Assembly: GCA_003669555.1 (NCBI GenBank)
Contig: QWOS01000043.1
Span: 1 to 58,281, forward strand
Length of the DNA stretch: 58,281 nt
Source: Planctomycetota bacterium
GTDB lineage: Bacteria; Planctomycetota; Planctomycetia; Gemmatales; Gemmataceae
Reading direction: 5' to 3'
Part shown: positions 18,125-27,643 of the stretch, piece by piece
Layout: the number at the start of each line of letters is the position of its first letter
Position numbering within the stretch: the first letter of the stretch is position 1
Translations under genes and position numbers: made by a program
The notes under the pieces: generated by a model
Databases searched by the model: none
What the model saw: the letters and a program-made list of their open reading frames with translations, nothing else
What the model was told of the DNA's origin: nothing

Positions 18125-20973
18125 GGCTGGGGATTTTCAGGAGGAGCCTTTTCAGCGGGTGGCTTTTGCTCGCCTTCTCCGGGAGGCTTTTCCCCCTGGG
18201 GTTCAGCCGCCCGGGGTTCTGCCACCCGGGGTTTATAGTCGAGCAGCTTTTTGTCCCCACCCGGCCGGGAGAGCATGGTGAGGGCACCGGAAACCCTGGC
18301 GCGCACTTGCGGGTCCTGGATTTCTGGCAAAGAGTCTTCCAGCGCCTTCACCTGGGCATTGGTGGTCAGGCGTCCGTTGCGTTGCACATGGCGGGCCAGA
18401 GCTTCGGCGGCCGCAAAGCGTTCGGGGGCGGGGCGGGCCGGGTCGGCGGCCATGCCCATCAGGCGGGCCTGGGCGCTGCCACCCGGCAGGGAGGCGATGG
18501 CCTGGGTGATGGCGATCCGGCTTGGCGGCGTGAGAATATCGCCACCCAAAGCCACCTCCATGGCCTTGCCGGCGGGACGGATGTCGTAGCCGTGGATACG
18601 GCCCGAAGCCATGCCAGCGAGCAGTTCCGCCGCCTGATTGGCCAGCAGGATCTGCTCCTGGGGGCCAAGCGGTATTTGCCGGGTCTCGTTCAGGGTGGCC
18701 GAGATGGTGCGCACGGCCGCACCCGGTTTGCCCAGGGCACCGGGCCGGATGACATGGACCCGCTTGTCCGGGGCCAGGTGACGGGTCAGCTTGTCTTCGC
18801 GCTCGCGGCTGGCGATGACAAAATCGGTCTGCACAGCCGTCAGGCCCCGGCGCACGGTGGCCAGCTCCCCCTCCAACTGAAACTGGGGCAGAAAACGGAT
18901 CTGGAAGGCCTTGTCCTCGTCCTTCTGGCGCTCAAGTATCTGCTCACGGCTGGTGTCGTAGTTCTCCTTGCTGCCAGCATCGAGCGTGCCCTTGTTCCGC
19001 TTGCGAATCGTTTCGTACAAGGCGTCGAGTTCGGCCAACTCCGCCTGCTGGCGCGTGTTTTTCGCCTTTTGCTCAATGTGGTACTGGCGCAGCTCCTGCT
19101 CGATAGCCACCCGCCGGGCCTCCAGATCCTGGAAGCGCACGCTCAGGCATGAATGCTGGCGCGGGCTGGGCATGGCGATCACCAGCACCGGCATCCGGCT
19201 GAGGGGCCCTTCTGCCCCCATCTGCGCCAGTAAATGATTCAGGTCGATGTCGGCAATGTTCCCGTCCACCACCAGCAGGTCGTGATCGGGCCCGCGTAGC
19301 AGCCGCTGCATGGTCTCGCGGGCGGTCACGGCGCCATCCACCTGGTAGCGGGCCGCCACCAGCGAGTGGCTCAACTCGTCGAGAAGATCGGGTGAATCCA
19401 TGCTCATCAGCACCCGCGCCCGCACCTGGCCATCTTGGGGCTTGCCTTGCGTGAGGAAGCCAGCCAGCACATGCACCACCCGGGCCGCCACGCGTGCCGA
19501 AGGGGGCTTGGGCAAGCGGGCAATGGCCATCGCAGCGGCCAGTCGCAGGCGGGGCTCACCCGATTCGAGGGCCATCTCATAGGCCGAGATGGTGTTGCCC
19601 CGCTCCAGACCGGCCATTTCGTCACCCCGTGAAGCCAGGGCCTCCAGCAAGCCCAGGGCCACCGCCTGGCGGTCGTTCGTCAGCGCTTCGCGGAGCAGTT
19701 CCACCAGCATGGGTGAATCCTGCCCGGTGAGCAGTTCCAGCAGGGCCGGCTGGGATACCGCCAGCAACTGGAATGGCTTGCCGCTGGCCTTTTGCCGGGC
19801 CGCTTCATTCTCCAGCCACAGGCCCAGCAAGGCATGACGGGCCTGGCGGGAGCCAGACTGGATTTCCAGGGCCTTCCGGGCTGCCCGCATACCCCAGTAC
19901 TGCTCGGCTTCGGCAGGGCTCACCACGGGGGTGGTGGCACCATCCACGGCCCCGGGAACCAGCCCCTTGCCTTTTTGCCAGTGGAAGATCTGCAGGTGGG
20001 AATCTTTCTCCAGAGGCACCTGGTGACGATAAAGCCGTAGGGCCGTGTCAGCCAGCATGTCGGCCGCCGGGGGCAGGTTCTTGCCATGCGTCTTGCGGAG
20101 GTTGGCAACCACGGCGGTCACCCCGATCCGGGTGTCTACCGGCAGGCCGTCGTCTGCCAGCAGCAGCTCCAGGGCTGGCAGGGCGGATTTCATGTCATCG
20201 CCAATCTCGGCGCGAAAGGCAATAACCCGGGCCACCCGTCGCTGCCAATCGCGGTCGGGTACATCGAGGGCACCAATCAGGCCGGGCAGACTGGCGGGCG
20301 GCAGCTCCAGCAGGGCGCGGGTCACATCCCGGGCCTGGGTCTCGTCAGTGGTGCGGCGGCCCAGATCCAGCAACGGCTTGACCGCAAAACCACCCTTGTT
20401 GGACAGTTCTTTCATGACTGCCTTGAAGGCCGTGGGCCCTTCGAGCAGGCGGTCGGTGAACTCCTGCAACTTTTCGGGTGATTGCTGGGCGCGCAGATGG
20501 TCCTGCAAGGTGGCGGCGAAAGTGTCGAGCCCTTTGCGCAGTTTTTTTGACAGATCAGGATCACCCGAATCCAGCACCACAACCGGCAAGCCTTGCAGGC
20601 TTTGCAGTTTGGTGAAATCGGCGGTTTTCAGCAGGACATCCAGCTCCCGCTGACGCGTGGCCGGATCCATGGAAGCAAGCAGGGTGTTGATCCGGTCGAC
20701 ATACAACAGCACATTGTCGTGGGCACCCACCTCGCGCTCGTACTCCAGGTTGTCCCACAGCTCAGACAGCGAGCGGGCCTCGTTGAACATGCGGCGCAGC
20801 CCTTCGCGGGGCCGCTCGGCGGGTTCATCAGTCGCTCCGGCGGCCTTGGGGGCACCGCCTGGCGCGGGCGGTTGCAGCGCCAGCAGGCGTGGCGGCTGCT
20901 GTGCCAGCACGGCCTCCAGGGCCGCCAGGGCCGCCCACGAAACCATCCCACCCATGCGCATGCGACGACCCAT
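18121..20973 (-). CDS. 950-residue HEAT-like protein with receiver-like segment
   Basis: Large exported or membrane-anchored protein, not assignable to a named family. Seen: an N-terminal hydrophobic leader (VSWAALAALEAVLA), an alpha-helical region with HEAT-like repeats across most of residues 60-530, a segment near 540-620 that reads like a response-regulator receiver fold (DLLVVDGNIADID, then RMPVLVIAMPSP), a charged coiled coil (about 625-690), a further helical-repeat region, and a Pro/Glu/Lys-rich tail. The Asp in VVDGN sits where a phosphoacceptor would be, but other receiver residues are unclear. The start ATG has AGGGGGA upstream. It is followed by nnrD with a 4-base overlap. Confidence 0.75.
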   Translation of the reverse strand: MGRRMRMGGMVSWAALAALEAVLAQQPPRLLALQPPAPGGAPKAAGATDEPAERPREGLRRMFNEARSLSELWDNLEYEREVGAHDNVLLYVDRINTLLASMDPATRQRELDVLLKTADFTKLQSLQGLPVVVLDSGDPDLSKKLRKGLDTFAATLQDHLRAQQSPEKLQEFTDRLLEGPTAFKAVMKELSNKGGFAVKPLLDLGRRTTDETQARDVTRALLELPPASLPGLIGALDVPDRDWQRRVARVIAFRAEIGDDMKSALPALELLLADDGLPVDTRIGVTAVVANLRKTHGKNLPPAADMLADTALRLYRHQVPLEKDSHLQIFHWQKGKGLVPGAVDGATTPVVSPAEAEQYWGMRAARKALEIQSGSRQARHALLGLWLENEAARQKASGKPFQLLAVSQPALLELLTGQDSPMLVELLREALTNDRQAVALGLLEALASRGDEMAGLERGNTISAYEMALESGEPRLRLAAAMAIARLPKPPSARVAARVVHVLAGFLTQGKPQDGQVRARVLMSMDSPDLLDELSHSLVAARYQVDGAVTARETMQRLLRGPDHDLLVVDGNIADIDLNHLLAQMGAEGPLSRMPVLVIAMPSPRQHSCLSVRFQDLEARRVAIEQELRQYHIEQKAKNTRQQAELAELDALYETIRKRNKGTLDAGSKENYDTSREQILERQKDEDKAFQIRFLPQFQLEGELATVRRGLTAVQTDFVIASREREDKLTRHLAPDKRVHVIRPGALGKPGAAVRTISATLNETRQIPLGPQEQILLANQAAELLAGMASGRIHGYDIRPAGKAMEVALGGDILTPPSRIAITQAIASLPGGSAQARLMGMAADPARPAPERFAAAEALARHVQRNGRLTTNAQVKALEDSLPEIQDPQVRARVSGALTMLSRPGGDKKLLDYKPRVAEPRAAEPQGEKPPGEGEQKPPAEKAPPENPQP

Positions 20974-21083
20974 ATGCCGTCCCCCTGTTCCTGCCGGGCC
21001 CGCGCCCCTGTTTTCAACCCTGTTGCTCTTGCCAACGATTCGTCTGGCGCGGCTTCAGGGGCCGCGCCATGACCCGAAAATCA

Positions 21084-22379
21084 TCACCAGCCCGCCATGG
21101 CATCCAGCTCTGGCGCCACCAGATCATGCAGCGTTTCCCGGCGACGGATCAGGCGGAAAGCCGAGCCGTCCACCAGCACCTCGGCGGCGCGTGGCCGCGA
21201 GTTGTAGTTGCTGGCCATGGCCATGCCGTAGGCCCCCGCCGAGAACACCGCCAGCAGGTCCCCCTGCAGCAAGGGCGGCAACGCCCGTTGCCGGGCCAGG
21301 AAGTCACCCGATTCGCAAACGGGCCCCACCACATCCACGGCGACAGTTCCGGGAATATCGGCCTCATAGTCCTCGGGAGGACTGGTTGCCCCGGCCGGGA
21401 GCTTCACCGGCCAGATCCGGTGGAAGGCATCGTACAAAGAGGGACGGATCAGGTCGTTCATGGCGGCATCCTGGATGATGAACCGTTTGCCGCCAGACTC
21501 CTTGCGGTACAGCACCCGGCTCACCAGGATGCCAGCGTTGCCCACGATGAAGCGTCCCGGTTCCAGTACCAGCCGGCACCCCAGCCGCTTGACGACAGGC
21601 AGGATCTCGGCCGCGAAAGCATGGGCGGGGAGGGCTTCCTGCTTGCGATAGTGGATACCAAAACCACCACCCATGTTGAGCACATCGATAGGGTGGCCCA
21701 TGCGGCGCAGTTCGCCCACCAGCATTTCTGCCTTGGCCGCCCCCTGCCGATAAGGCTCGGCGGAAAGTATCGGGGAGCCGAGATGCATGTGCAGGCCAAT
21801 CACCCGCAAATGTGCGTGGCCCAGCACGCCACGGGCAACATCCAGCACGGTCTCGATATCGAGGCCAAACTTCACGCCCTTCACGCTGGTGTCGGTGCGA
21901 GCGTGGGTCTTTGGGGGCAGGTCCGGGTTCACCCGCAGTGCCACCGAGGCAGGCAGGTCCAGTTCGCGGGCCACATCTCCCAGGAAGTGCAGCTCTTCCT
22001 CACTCTCCACATTGAAGAGGAACACCCCCACTTGCAGGGCCCGCACCAGCTCTTCCCGGGATTTTCCCACGCCGGCGAAAACGATTTTGCGGCCCGGTGC
22101 GCCAGCCAGCACCGCCCGGTGCAGCTCGCCGGCGCTGGTAACATCAAAACCGGAGCCATGCCGCGCCATCAGCCGGCAGAGCGCCAGGTTGCCGTTGCTC
22201 TTCACCGAATAACAGATCAGGGGGTTCGCCTCGGCGAACGCCTCCTGGATTTGCCCCAGATGCCGAAGCAGGGTCGCCTGGCTGTAGACATACAAAGGCG
22301 TGCCGAACTGTTCGGCCAGAAGTTCGACTGGCACACCCTCGGCGTGCAACTCGCCACCCTGATACTGAAAATGATCCAT
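21084..22379 (-). CDS. lysA: Diaminopimelate decarboxylase
   Basis: 431-residue PLP enzyme catalysing the last step of lysine synthesis, meso-diaminopimelate to lysine plus CO2. Seen: an alanine racemase-like N-terminal barrel with the PLP lysine K60 in YSVKSNGN, the GLHMHLGS and GGGFGIHY blocks, EPGRFIVGNAG for phosphate binding, and the C-terminal GPVCESGDFLA with the active-site Cys/Glu, then GAYGMAMASNYNSRPRAAEVLV. Length is normal. The frame is open 65 codons further upstream into argH, but the ATG at 22379 begins the family's N-terminus. It follows argH by 40 bases and is probably co-transcribed. Confidence 0.96.
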   Translation of the reverse strand: MDHFQYQGGELHAEGVPVELLAEQFGTPLYVYSQATLLRHLGQIQEAFAEANPLICYSVKSNGNLALCRLMARHGSGFDVTSAGELHRAVLAGAPGRKIVFAGVGKSREELVRALQVGVFLFNVESEEELHFLGDVARELDLPASVALRVNPDLPPKTHARTDTSVKGVKFGLDIETVLDVARGVLGHAHLRVIGLHMHLGSPILSAEPYRQGAAKAEMLVGELRRMGHPIDVLNMGGGFGIHYRKQEALPAHAFAAEILPVVKRLGCRLVLEPGRFIVGNAGILVSRVLYRKESGGKRFIIQDAAMNDLIRPSLYDAFHRIWPVKLPAGATSPPEDYEADIPGTVAVDVVGPVCESGDFLARQRALPPLLQGDLLAVFSAGAYGMAMASNYNSRPRAAEVLVDGSAFRLIRRRETLHDLVAPELDAMAGW

Positions 22380-22419
22380 GCTTGTCCGCCTGCCTCCTGC
22401 CCCGTTTGGGGTGGCCGGC

Positions 22420-23826
22420 TCAGGCGGAGGGCGACAGCCTTTCCCGCCAGACGGCCACCTGTTCGCGAACCCGTTCCGGGCCCGTCGAACCCACCGTGAC
22501 GAACGCCTGCACAGCGCGCGCCACACCCACTTGATCGTAGACACCCGGCGCCAGCCCGGGTACCACCTGCTCATAACCCTCGGCGGGCAATTCGCTCAGC
22601 TTGCAGCCCCGCTCCTCACAGAGCCGAACCAGCTGACCCACACACTCATGCGCGGTGCGCATGGGCATGCCGAGACGCACCAGATGCTCCAGCAGGGTGG
22701 TGGCATCGAGGAACCCCTCGTCGAGCCTCCGCTCAATACGCTCACGATTGAGGCGCGTGCGCGAAACGAGGGCCCCTGCAACTTCCAACGAGCGGGAGAC
22801 GGTATCAACTGCATCAAAAACCGCTTCTTTGTCTTCCTGCAGGTCGCGGTTGTATGCCAGCGGCAGACCCTTGAGCAAAATCAGCAACCTCTGCAAGTCC
22901 GCCACCACCCGCGCGGTCCTCCCACGCATCAATTCCAGAACATCGGGGTTCTTTTTCTGGGGCATCAGGCTACTTCCGGTGCAGAAAGAGTCAGGCAGCC
23001 GCAAGAAGCCGAACTCGGTGGTGGACCAGATCACCCACTCTTCGGCCCAGCCGCCCAGGTGGATTGAGGTCAGGGCCAGGCAGCTGACGAACTCGACCAA
23101 AAAGTCACGATCGCTGGAAACATCCAGGCTATTGGCGGCCACCCCGTCGAAGCCTAGTTCGCGGGCCACAAAGTCGCGGTCCAGCGGCAAACTGGAGCCC
23201 GCCAGGGCACCCGAGCCAAGCGGCAGCTTGTTCAGGCGGGCCCGGCAGTCCAACAGCCGGCTATGGTCCCGTTCCAGCTTTTCCACATAGGCAAGGAAGT
23301 AATGCGCCGCCAGCACCGGCTGGGCCCGTTGCAAATGGGTGTAACCGGGGATGATCACCCCCTCTTCCCGTTCCGCTGATTCCAGAAAAGCCCGCTGCAG
23401 ATCACGCACCAGACCGGCCACGCCGTCGAGGGCGTCGCGGGTCCACAGCTTCATGGTGGTGGCCACCTGATCGTTGCGGCTGCGGCCCGTGTGCAGTTTG
23501 CGGCCCGTGTCGCCCAGGCGGGCAATCAGTGCCTGCTCGATGTGGGTATGAATATCTTCCAGCTCCAGGCGAAAAACCATCTTTCCCTGGCTGATCTCGT
23601 CGCCAATGTCATCAAGGGCCGCCACCAGGGCGACAGCCTCTTCAGGGCTGACCAGCCCCACTTTTCCCAACATCCGCGCCTGCGCCTGACTGCCCAGAAT
23701 GTCGTGCCGGGCCAGGCGACTGTCGAACGAGATGCTCTCGGTGTATTTCACCACCAACTCATTGGTGGCCTCGGCGAAGCGCCCGCCCCAGGTTTTGCCG
23801 CTCTGTTCGCCCTTGTTTACTGACAT
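22420..23826 (-). CDS. argH: Argininosuccinate lyase
   Basis: 468-residue enzyme of the fumarase/aspartase superfamily that splits argininosuccinate into arginine and fumarate in the cytoplasm. Seen: KTWGGRF near the N-terminus, HTGRSRNDQVAT, PGYTHLQRAQPV, and the superfamily signature GSSLMPQKKNPD (about residues 284-295) with the catalytic serine. Length is typical. The ATG at 23826 has GGAAGG about 7 bases upstream; 21 further open codons are ignored. It leads a two-gene unit with lysA, joining two aspartate-family/glutamate-family amino acid end steps. Confidence 0.97.
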   Translation of the reverse strand: MSVNKGEQSGKTWGGRFAEATNELVVKYTESISFDSRLARHDILGSQAQARMLGKVGLVSPEEAVALVAALDDIGDEISQGKMVFRLELEDIHTHIEQALIARLGDTGRKLHTGRSRNDQVATTMKLWTRDALDGVAGLVRDLQRAFLESAEREEGVIIPGYTHLQRAQPVLAAHYFLAYVEKLERDHSRLLDCRARLNKLPLGSGALAGSSLPLDRDFVARELGFDGVAANSLDVSSDRDFLVEFVSCLALTSIHLGGWAEEWVIWSTTEFGFLRLPDSFCTGSSLMPQKKNPDVLELMRGRTARVVADLQRLLILLKGLPLAYNRDLQEDKEAVFDAVDTVSRSLEVAGALVSRTRLNRERIERRLDEGFLDATTLLEHLVRLGMPMRTAHECVGQLVRLCEERGCKLSELPAEGYEQVVPGLAPGVYDQVGVARAVQAFVTVGSTGPERVREQVAVWRERLSPSA

Positions 23827-24000
23827 CGATGGCCCTTCCACGACATTTTTCCACTTTTCCGGCACAAAACCCGTTCGGGACCCACCCATTCCGGGAGCCC
23901 TCAGAGAAACCTTACCAATTTATCGAAATCAGCAGGAGGCCCGAAACCGGCGGGAGAATTCCCGGCGCCGCATTTCAAAGGGGGACAAATCGCCTCAAAG

Positions 24001-25077
24001 ATGCGCTTCTGCCCGGTTTTTTTGGGGAAAAAAAGCAAGGCCGGGCGAATTGGAGGGGGGGGGATGCCATCCGGGCAGCGGGTCTTGCCGCCTGGAAACG
24101 ACCCAGCCATTGGCTGGGGAAACCGGAAACAACCCTGTTTCCTGCCAGAGTGTGGAGTCAGCCAATGGTTGCTCGATTTGCTGCGCGATGCCGGTTGGTT
24201 ATCCGAACTGGCCTTACTGAACCTGGCCAAAAACCCGGAGCTGAACAATTTTTCCAGTGTGGTGGCCGGCTTGCGAAGGGCTCTGGAAAGTCTCGACCTG
24301 ACCGCTTGCAGGATGGGGGGCGCTGACCTGACTTCCCTGCTGGAATGTGGCCCGTTTGAGCGTCTGGGCCAACTGTCACTGGGCAGCAACCCTCTGGGGG
24401 ATACCGGGGCAATGCTGCTGGCCAGCACCAAGGCTCTGCCATGCCTGCGGATTCTTGACCTGAGAAACACCGGTTTGACTGGCGAAGGTTTATTCAGCCT
24501 GGCGTCTAAAAGCCTGCTGGCCGGACTGGAGCGGCTCAACCTTTCGAGCCAAAAGCCCCTCGCAAAATGGCGGATTCAGATGAACCGCGCCAACGACTCC
24601 GATTCATCCACTTCAGTCGGAGAGGTGTCCATCCTGGAGAAATTGCTGCACAGTCCGGCCGCGGCCAACCTGCGACAAATCCGGGCCGAGGGAAGGCTGT
24701 CACGGCTCCGGTTGATGCTGGGGGAAGGCTGCGCGCTAAACAGCCGGGCCATCAAGGATTTTTCGGAATTGATCCGCAATCGCCAAGCTCCGGCTCAGGA
24801 AGTGATCCGGCAGCCCGTTGACATGGGGGCCGATCATCGAAAAAACCAGGCACTCATGAACTGGTGCACCCGGCCCCGCACCCCGCCCCCGCACCCCGCC
24901 CCCGGCACTACTGCAACCGGCCAGCGTGCGCCTGCCAGATTCCCTGGGCAGGACAGGGGATGGTGCCGTGGTGGCCCAGTGGGAAGAGTTGGTGGTTGGC
25001 GAGGAACCCGCCAATCACCCGGACCCGACAGACCCCGCTGGCCGGGCCAATTGACTCGGGCAGCAGAGCGGAAAAAA
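24001..25077 (+). pseudogene. Leucine-rich-repeat (RNI-like) remnant, ends undefined
   Basis: Residues from about 50 to 190 of this frame show leucine-rich repeats of the planctomycete RNI-like kind (LESLDLTACRMGGADLTSLL, LGQLSLGSNPLGDTGAMLLA, LRILDLRNTGLTGEGLFSLA). Neither end looks genuine. The ATG at 24001 has no ribosome site and the first 50 residues are low-complexity, while the frame has no stop until 26652, running antisense through two real minus-strand genes. After about residue 290 it becomes Pro/Arg-rich over a repeated GCACCCCGCCCCC tract (24880-24903). I read it as a gene fragment that lost its stop codon; the right boundary given is simply the stop of the next minus-strand gene. 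Confidence 0.5.
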
Positions 25078-25983
25078 TCACTTCAGCGGGCTGAAGCCCT
25101 CGCTGGCTCCGTTGGTGTCGAGGATCTGGAAGTGGTGGATTCCCGATTTGCGGTCGTCGGTGTGCTTCCACGCAATCTTCTTGTCGCGTGTCACCTCGGT
25201 GAGCTTGGTCTGGCCCGCCGAATTGTGGTGGCTGGTGATGACGGTGTTGCCGCTCTTCAGCCGCTGCACGCCACAGGCATCGTTGATGGGACGGCCAGGC
25301 AGGTCGTCGTTGGTCACGCGCCACACCTCTTTGCCGGCCGGATCGACTTCGATCACCAGGTCGCCCAATGTGCAGCCGATGAGGGTGTTGCCATCTGGCA
25401 ACCGGATGGCTGTGAAAGGCATGTGGGGCGTTTTCACTTCCCAGACAATCTTCCCTTCGGGGGTGTATTCCCGCACCACGCGGTCGAGGAGTTGCGGCAC
25501 CAGGTAGTTGCCGTTGGCCAATTTGCGCGACATGCGGGTTTGCAGGTGATGATCCTTGGTCTGAGCCTGCAGGGCCACCTCGACGACCACTTTGCCGGTG
25601 CGGTCGACCTCCACCAGGCGGGGCCTGGGCCCAGCTTCACCCAGGAGAACCCTGCCGCCGGGGAGTGCCTGCACGGTGTTCACCTCAGACTGCGTGCCCA
25701 TGAACTCGAACAGCACAGTGCCGGCCTTGTCAATTTCGCGGACGCCGCCACCAGGAAATTTGGGCCCCTTCGACATAGCCAGCAGCAGGTTGCCATTCTC
25801 CAGCACCCAGCCATCCCGGGTGGATTCAGGCAGGTTCCAAACGGTTTTTCCATCGGCGCCAGTGATGTAAGTCTGGCCACCGGTGGCCAGAAAGGAATGG
25901 GTGATGGGCTCGGCGGCCTGGGTGAGGCTGGAGGCGATTGCGCAACCCAGCAAGGCTGCCAGCGCGCGGGTGAAACGGTTCAT
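25078..25983 (-). CDS. Secreted beta-propeller protein (PQQ-like repeats)
   Basis: 301-residue exported protein. Seen: a signal peptide (RALAALLGCAIASSLTQA), then repeated blades of the form T/R-LPDGNTLI / EVDPAGKEVWR and ALPGGRVLL / EVDRTGKVVVE, a layout of PQQ-like or arylsulfotransferase-like six- to seven-bladed propellers; a conserved-looking HHFQIL ends the repeats. No enzyme motif is evident, so it is more likely a binding or scaffold protein. The LPDGNTL blade also occurs in the two HEAT plus propeller proteins at 44.8-48.3 kb. The start is either ATG at 25983 or 25995; neither has a clear ribosome site. Confidence 0.72.
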   Translation of the reverse strand: MNRFTRALAALLGCAIASSLTQAAEPITHSFLATGGQTYITGADGKTVWNLPESTRDGWVLENGNLLLAMSKGPKFPGGGVREIDKAGTVLFEFMGTQSEVNTVQALPGGRVLLGEAGPRPRLVEVDRTGKVVVEVALQAQTKDHHLQTRMSRKLANGNYLVPQLLDRVVREYTPEGKIVWEVKTPHMPFTAIRLPDGNTLIGCTLGDLVIEVDPAGKEVWRVTNDDLPGRPINDACGVQRLKSGNTVITSHHNSAGQTKLTEVTRDKKIAWKHTDDRKSGIHHFQILDTNGASEGFSPLK

Positions 25984-26085
25984 CGGTTTTCTCATACGGT
26001 CAGGGAGGGAGAGCAACAGGTGAGGGCCACTACCTCCGATTCTCACATCCCCATCCGGGGTGCGCAAGGGAGGGGGTGTTCAGAC

Positions 26086-26610
26086 TCAGGTGGAGGGGCG
26101 CAGGATTTCTTTACAAACGGTGCACTTGTAGTATCCGGGCGCCTTGATCATGCGCCGGTGACGAATGATGGTCATTTGGCGCACCCGGCAGCGGCAGCGG
26201 TAAGGGAAGGTTTGCAAAGGTTTGCGGGCGGCACTTCTGGCTGTGTCGTAGGAATGGCAGCGATCGGCGGGCAGACCAAATACGCCCATGATTTGCCGCC
26301 ATTCGGGGCCATGGGCGCGCACTCGCATACCATGAACATGCCAGCAAACCAGATGGGCCAGCTCGTGCCCCACGGTTTGCTGGACAAAATGGTCGAGATT
26401 CTCCGTCATCAAAACCCGATTGATGCGAATCCGGTTGTCCCGGCAGCGGGCCTGACCAGCGGACCGGCCACGCAAATCGTAAGTGACCACTGGCAGCGGG
26501 AAAACCCGGCCCCACTGTTTCTGGGCCACAGCAAGAAGGGTGGTGAGCCGAGCCATCACCTGATCGGGGGCAGAAGTCAGATCGCATGGAATGCAAGGGT
26601 CGTCTGCCAT
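26086..26610 (-). CDS. SprT-like zinc protein
   Basis: 174-residue member of the SprT/Spartan-like family. Seen: the zincin motif H82-E-L-A-H86 in VGHELAHLVCWH, a third histidine in RAHGPEW (about residue 100), and a C-terminal zinc ribbon (YRCRCRV ... YYKCTVCKEIL). The eukaryotic relative digests DNA-protein crosslinks; the bacterial role is not settled. The ATG at 26610 is preferred over one at 26643 because GGGTGA lies nearer. The neighbours (propeller protein, tRNA) give no functional clue. Confidence 0.87.
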   Translation of the reverse strand: MADDPCIPCDLTSAPDQVMARLTTLLAVAQKQWGRVFPLPVVTYDLRGRSAGQARCRDNRIRINRVLMTENLDHFVQQTVGHELAHLVCWHVHGMRVRAHGPEWRQIMGVFGLPADRCHSYDTARSAARKPLQTFPYRCRCRVRQMTIIRHRRMIKAPGYYKCTVCKEILRPST

Positions 26611-26795
26611 AGTCACCCAGCCCCGCTCAATGCCCATGCCCACAACATATAGCAGATGCCCCGGTCATATCAAGCCGGAGCGCATCCAGGAAAAACCGGA
26701 ATCGAAGCCGCGTCTGTCGGGCTTTCGAAACACCCGATTTCACCTTCGGGCCGATCCTGGCAAACAGGGTCCAGCAAATCGACAAACTGGAAGAA

Positions 26796-26869
26796 TACCC
26801 CCGACAGGACTTGAACCTGTAACCTACAGAGTAGAAATCTGTTGCTCTATCCAGTTGAGCTACGGGGGC
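26796..26869 (-). tRNA. tRNA-Arg (anticodon UCU)
   Basis: Complete cloverleaf on the minus strand: acceptor GCCCCCG pairing CGGGGGU (one G-U at 1-72), D stem GCTC/GAGC, anticodon stem ACAGA/TCTGT around loop TTTCTAC giving anticodon TCT, five-base variable loop, and T arm ACAGG-TTCAAGT-CCTGT. CCA is not encoded. Its 5' end abuts the stop codon of the MlaE gene with no gap, so it may be processed from that transcript or its promoter lies inside the gene. It reads AGA and AGG codons. Confidence 0.95.
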
Positions 26870-27643
26870 TTAGCCAGGAAAAACTGCCTGAATCAAACGC
26901 ACCAAAAACACATTGGCGAGTAGCACCGCCAGGATGCCACTCACCACGCCGCGCGTCGCCGCCCGGCCCACGCCTTCGGTGCCCTCTCCGGCATGGGTGC
27001 CATGATAGCAGGCGAACAGTGCCACCAGCCAGCCAAAAATCACAGTCTTGCCCAGGGCGGGTAGCAAGTCCCGCAGGTGTACCACCCGCCAGGCCTCGTC
27101 CCAGAAACGCGTCAGGGTGAGGCCGCCTGAAAGAGATTCGGCCAATCCGGCCGCACCCAATGCCCCCAGGGCGATTACTCCGGTCAGGAGCGGCAGCGCC
27201 AGCATTTGCGCCGCCAGTCGCGGTGCCACCAGCACCCGCTCTGGCTCCTGCCCCAGCACACTCAAGGCGTCCAGCTGCTCGCTCACCCGCATGGCAGCCA
27301 ATTCCGCGGCCAAATTGGCACCCGATCTCCCCGCCGCCATCAAGCCGGCGGTGAGGGGGGCCAGCTCCAGCACCACCGCCAGGGCCAGACCCTGTGGCAG
27401 GTACATGGCGGCCCCTGGACCCGCCACCCGCACCAAAGCGTCACGCACATGGATCCAGATCACCACACCAATTGCCGCACCTGCTACCAGGGCCAGGGGC
27501 ATGGCTTTTACCAAGGCTGATTCCAGAGGTGTCGCCAGCCAGGCAGGCTGGCGTGCCACACCACCCAAAGCCTGGGTGGATCGCCATGCCATACGGAAAA
27601 AGGGCAGGGTGGATACCACCAGCGAGGCCCCGGGAATGGCCAT
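26870..27643 (-). CDS. MlaE-family ABC transporter permease
   Basis: 257-residue integral membrane protein of the MlaE/YrbE family, the permease of phospholipid or sterol transport systems between the two membranes. Seen: the hydrophobic N-terminus, the family block LAPLTAGLMAAGRSGANLAAELAAMRVSEQLDAL, where the AAGRSGA/AxELxxMxVxEQIDAL pattern is diagnostic, then four further hydrophobic segments ending FLVRLIQAVF. The matching ATPase (MlaF) and MCE protein (MlaD) are not in this window. The ATG at 27643 overlaps the stop of the upstream methyltransferase (TGATG), so the two are coupled. Confidence 0.9.
   Translation of the reverse strand: MAIPGASLVVSTLPFFRMAWRSTQALGGVARQPAWLATPLESALVKAMPLALVAGAAIGVVIWIHVRDALVRVAGPGAAMYLPQGLALAVVLELAPLTAGLMAAGRSGANLAAELAAMRVSEQLDALSVLGQEPERVLVAPRLAAQMLALPLLTGVIALGALGAAGLAESLSGGLTLTRFWDEAWRVVHLRDLLPALGKTVIFGWLVALFACYHGTHAGEGTEGVGRAATRGVVSGILAVLLANVFLVRLIQAVFPG

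Noticed and set aside
20889-22499. 536-residue plus-strand frame across the HEAT-like gene and lysA
   Set aside because: Antisense shadow of two well-supported genes; no family motif and no ribosome site.
23901-24539. 212-residue minus-strand frame before the LRR remnant
   Set aside because: Antisense to the LRR repeats; Ser/Arg/Pro-rich without motif.
24880-24903. Direct repeat of GCACCCCGCCCCC
   Set aside because: Two short GC-rich copies in a non-conserved tail; not a CRISPR or regulatory array.
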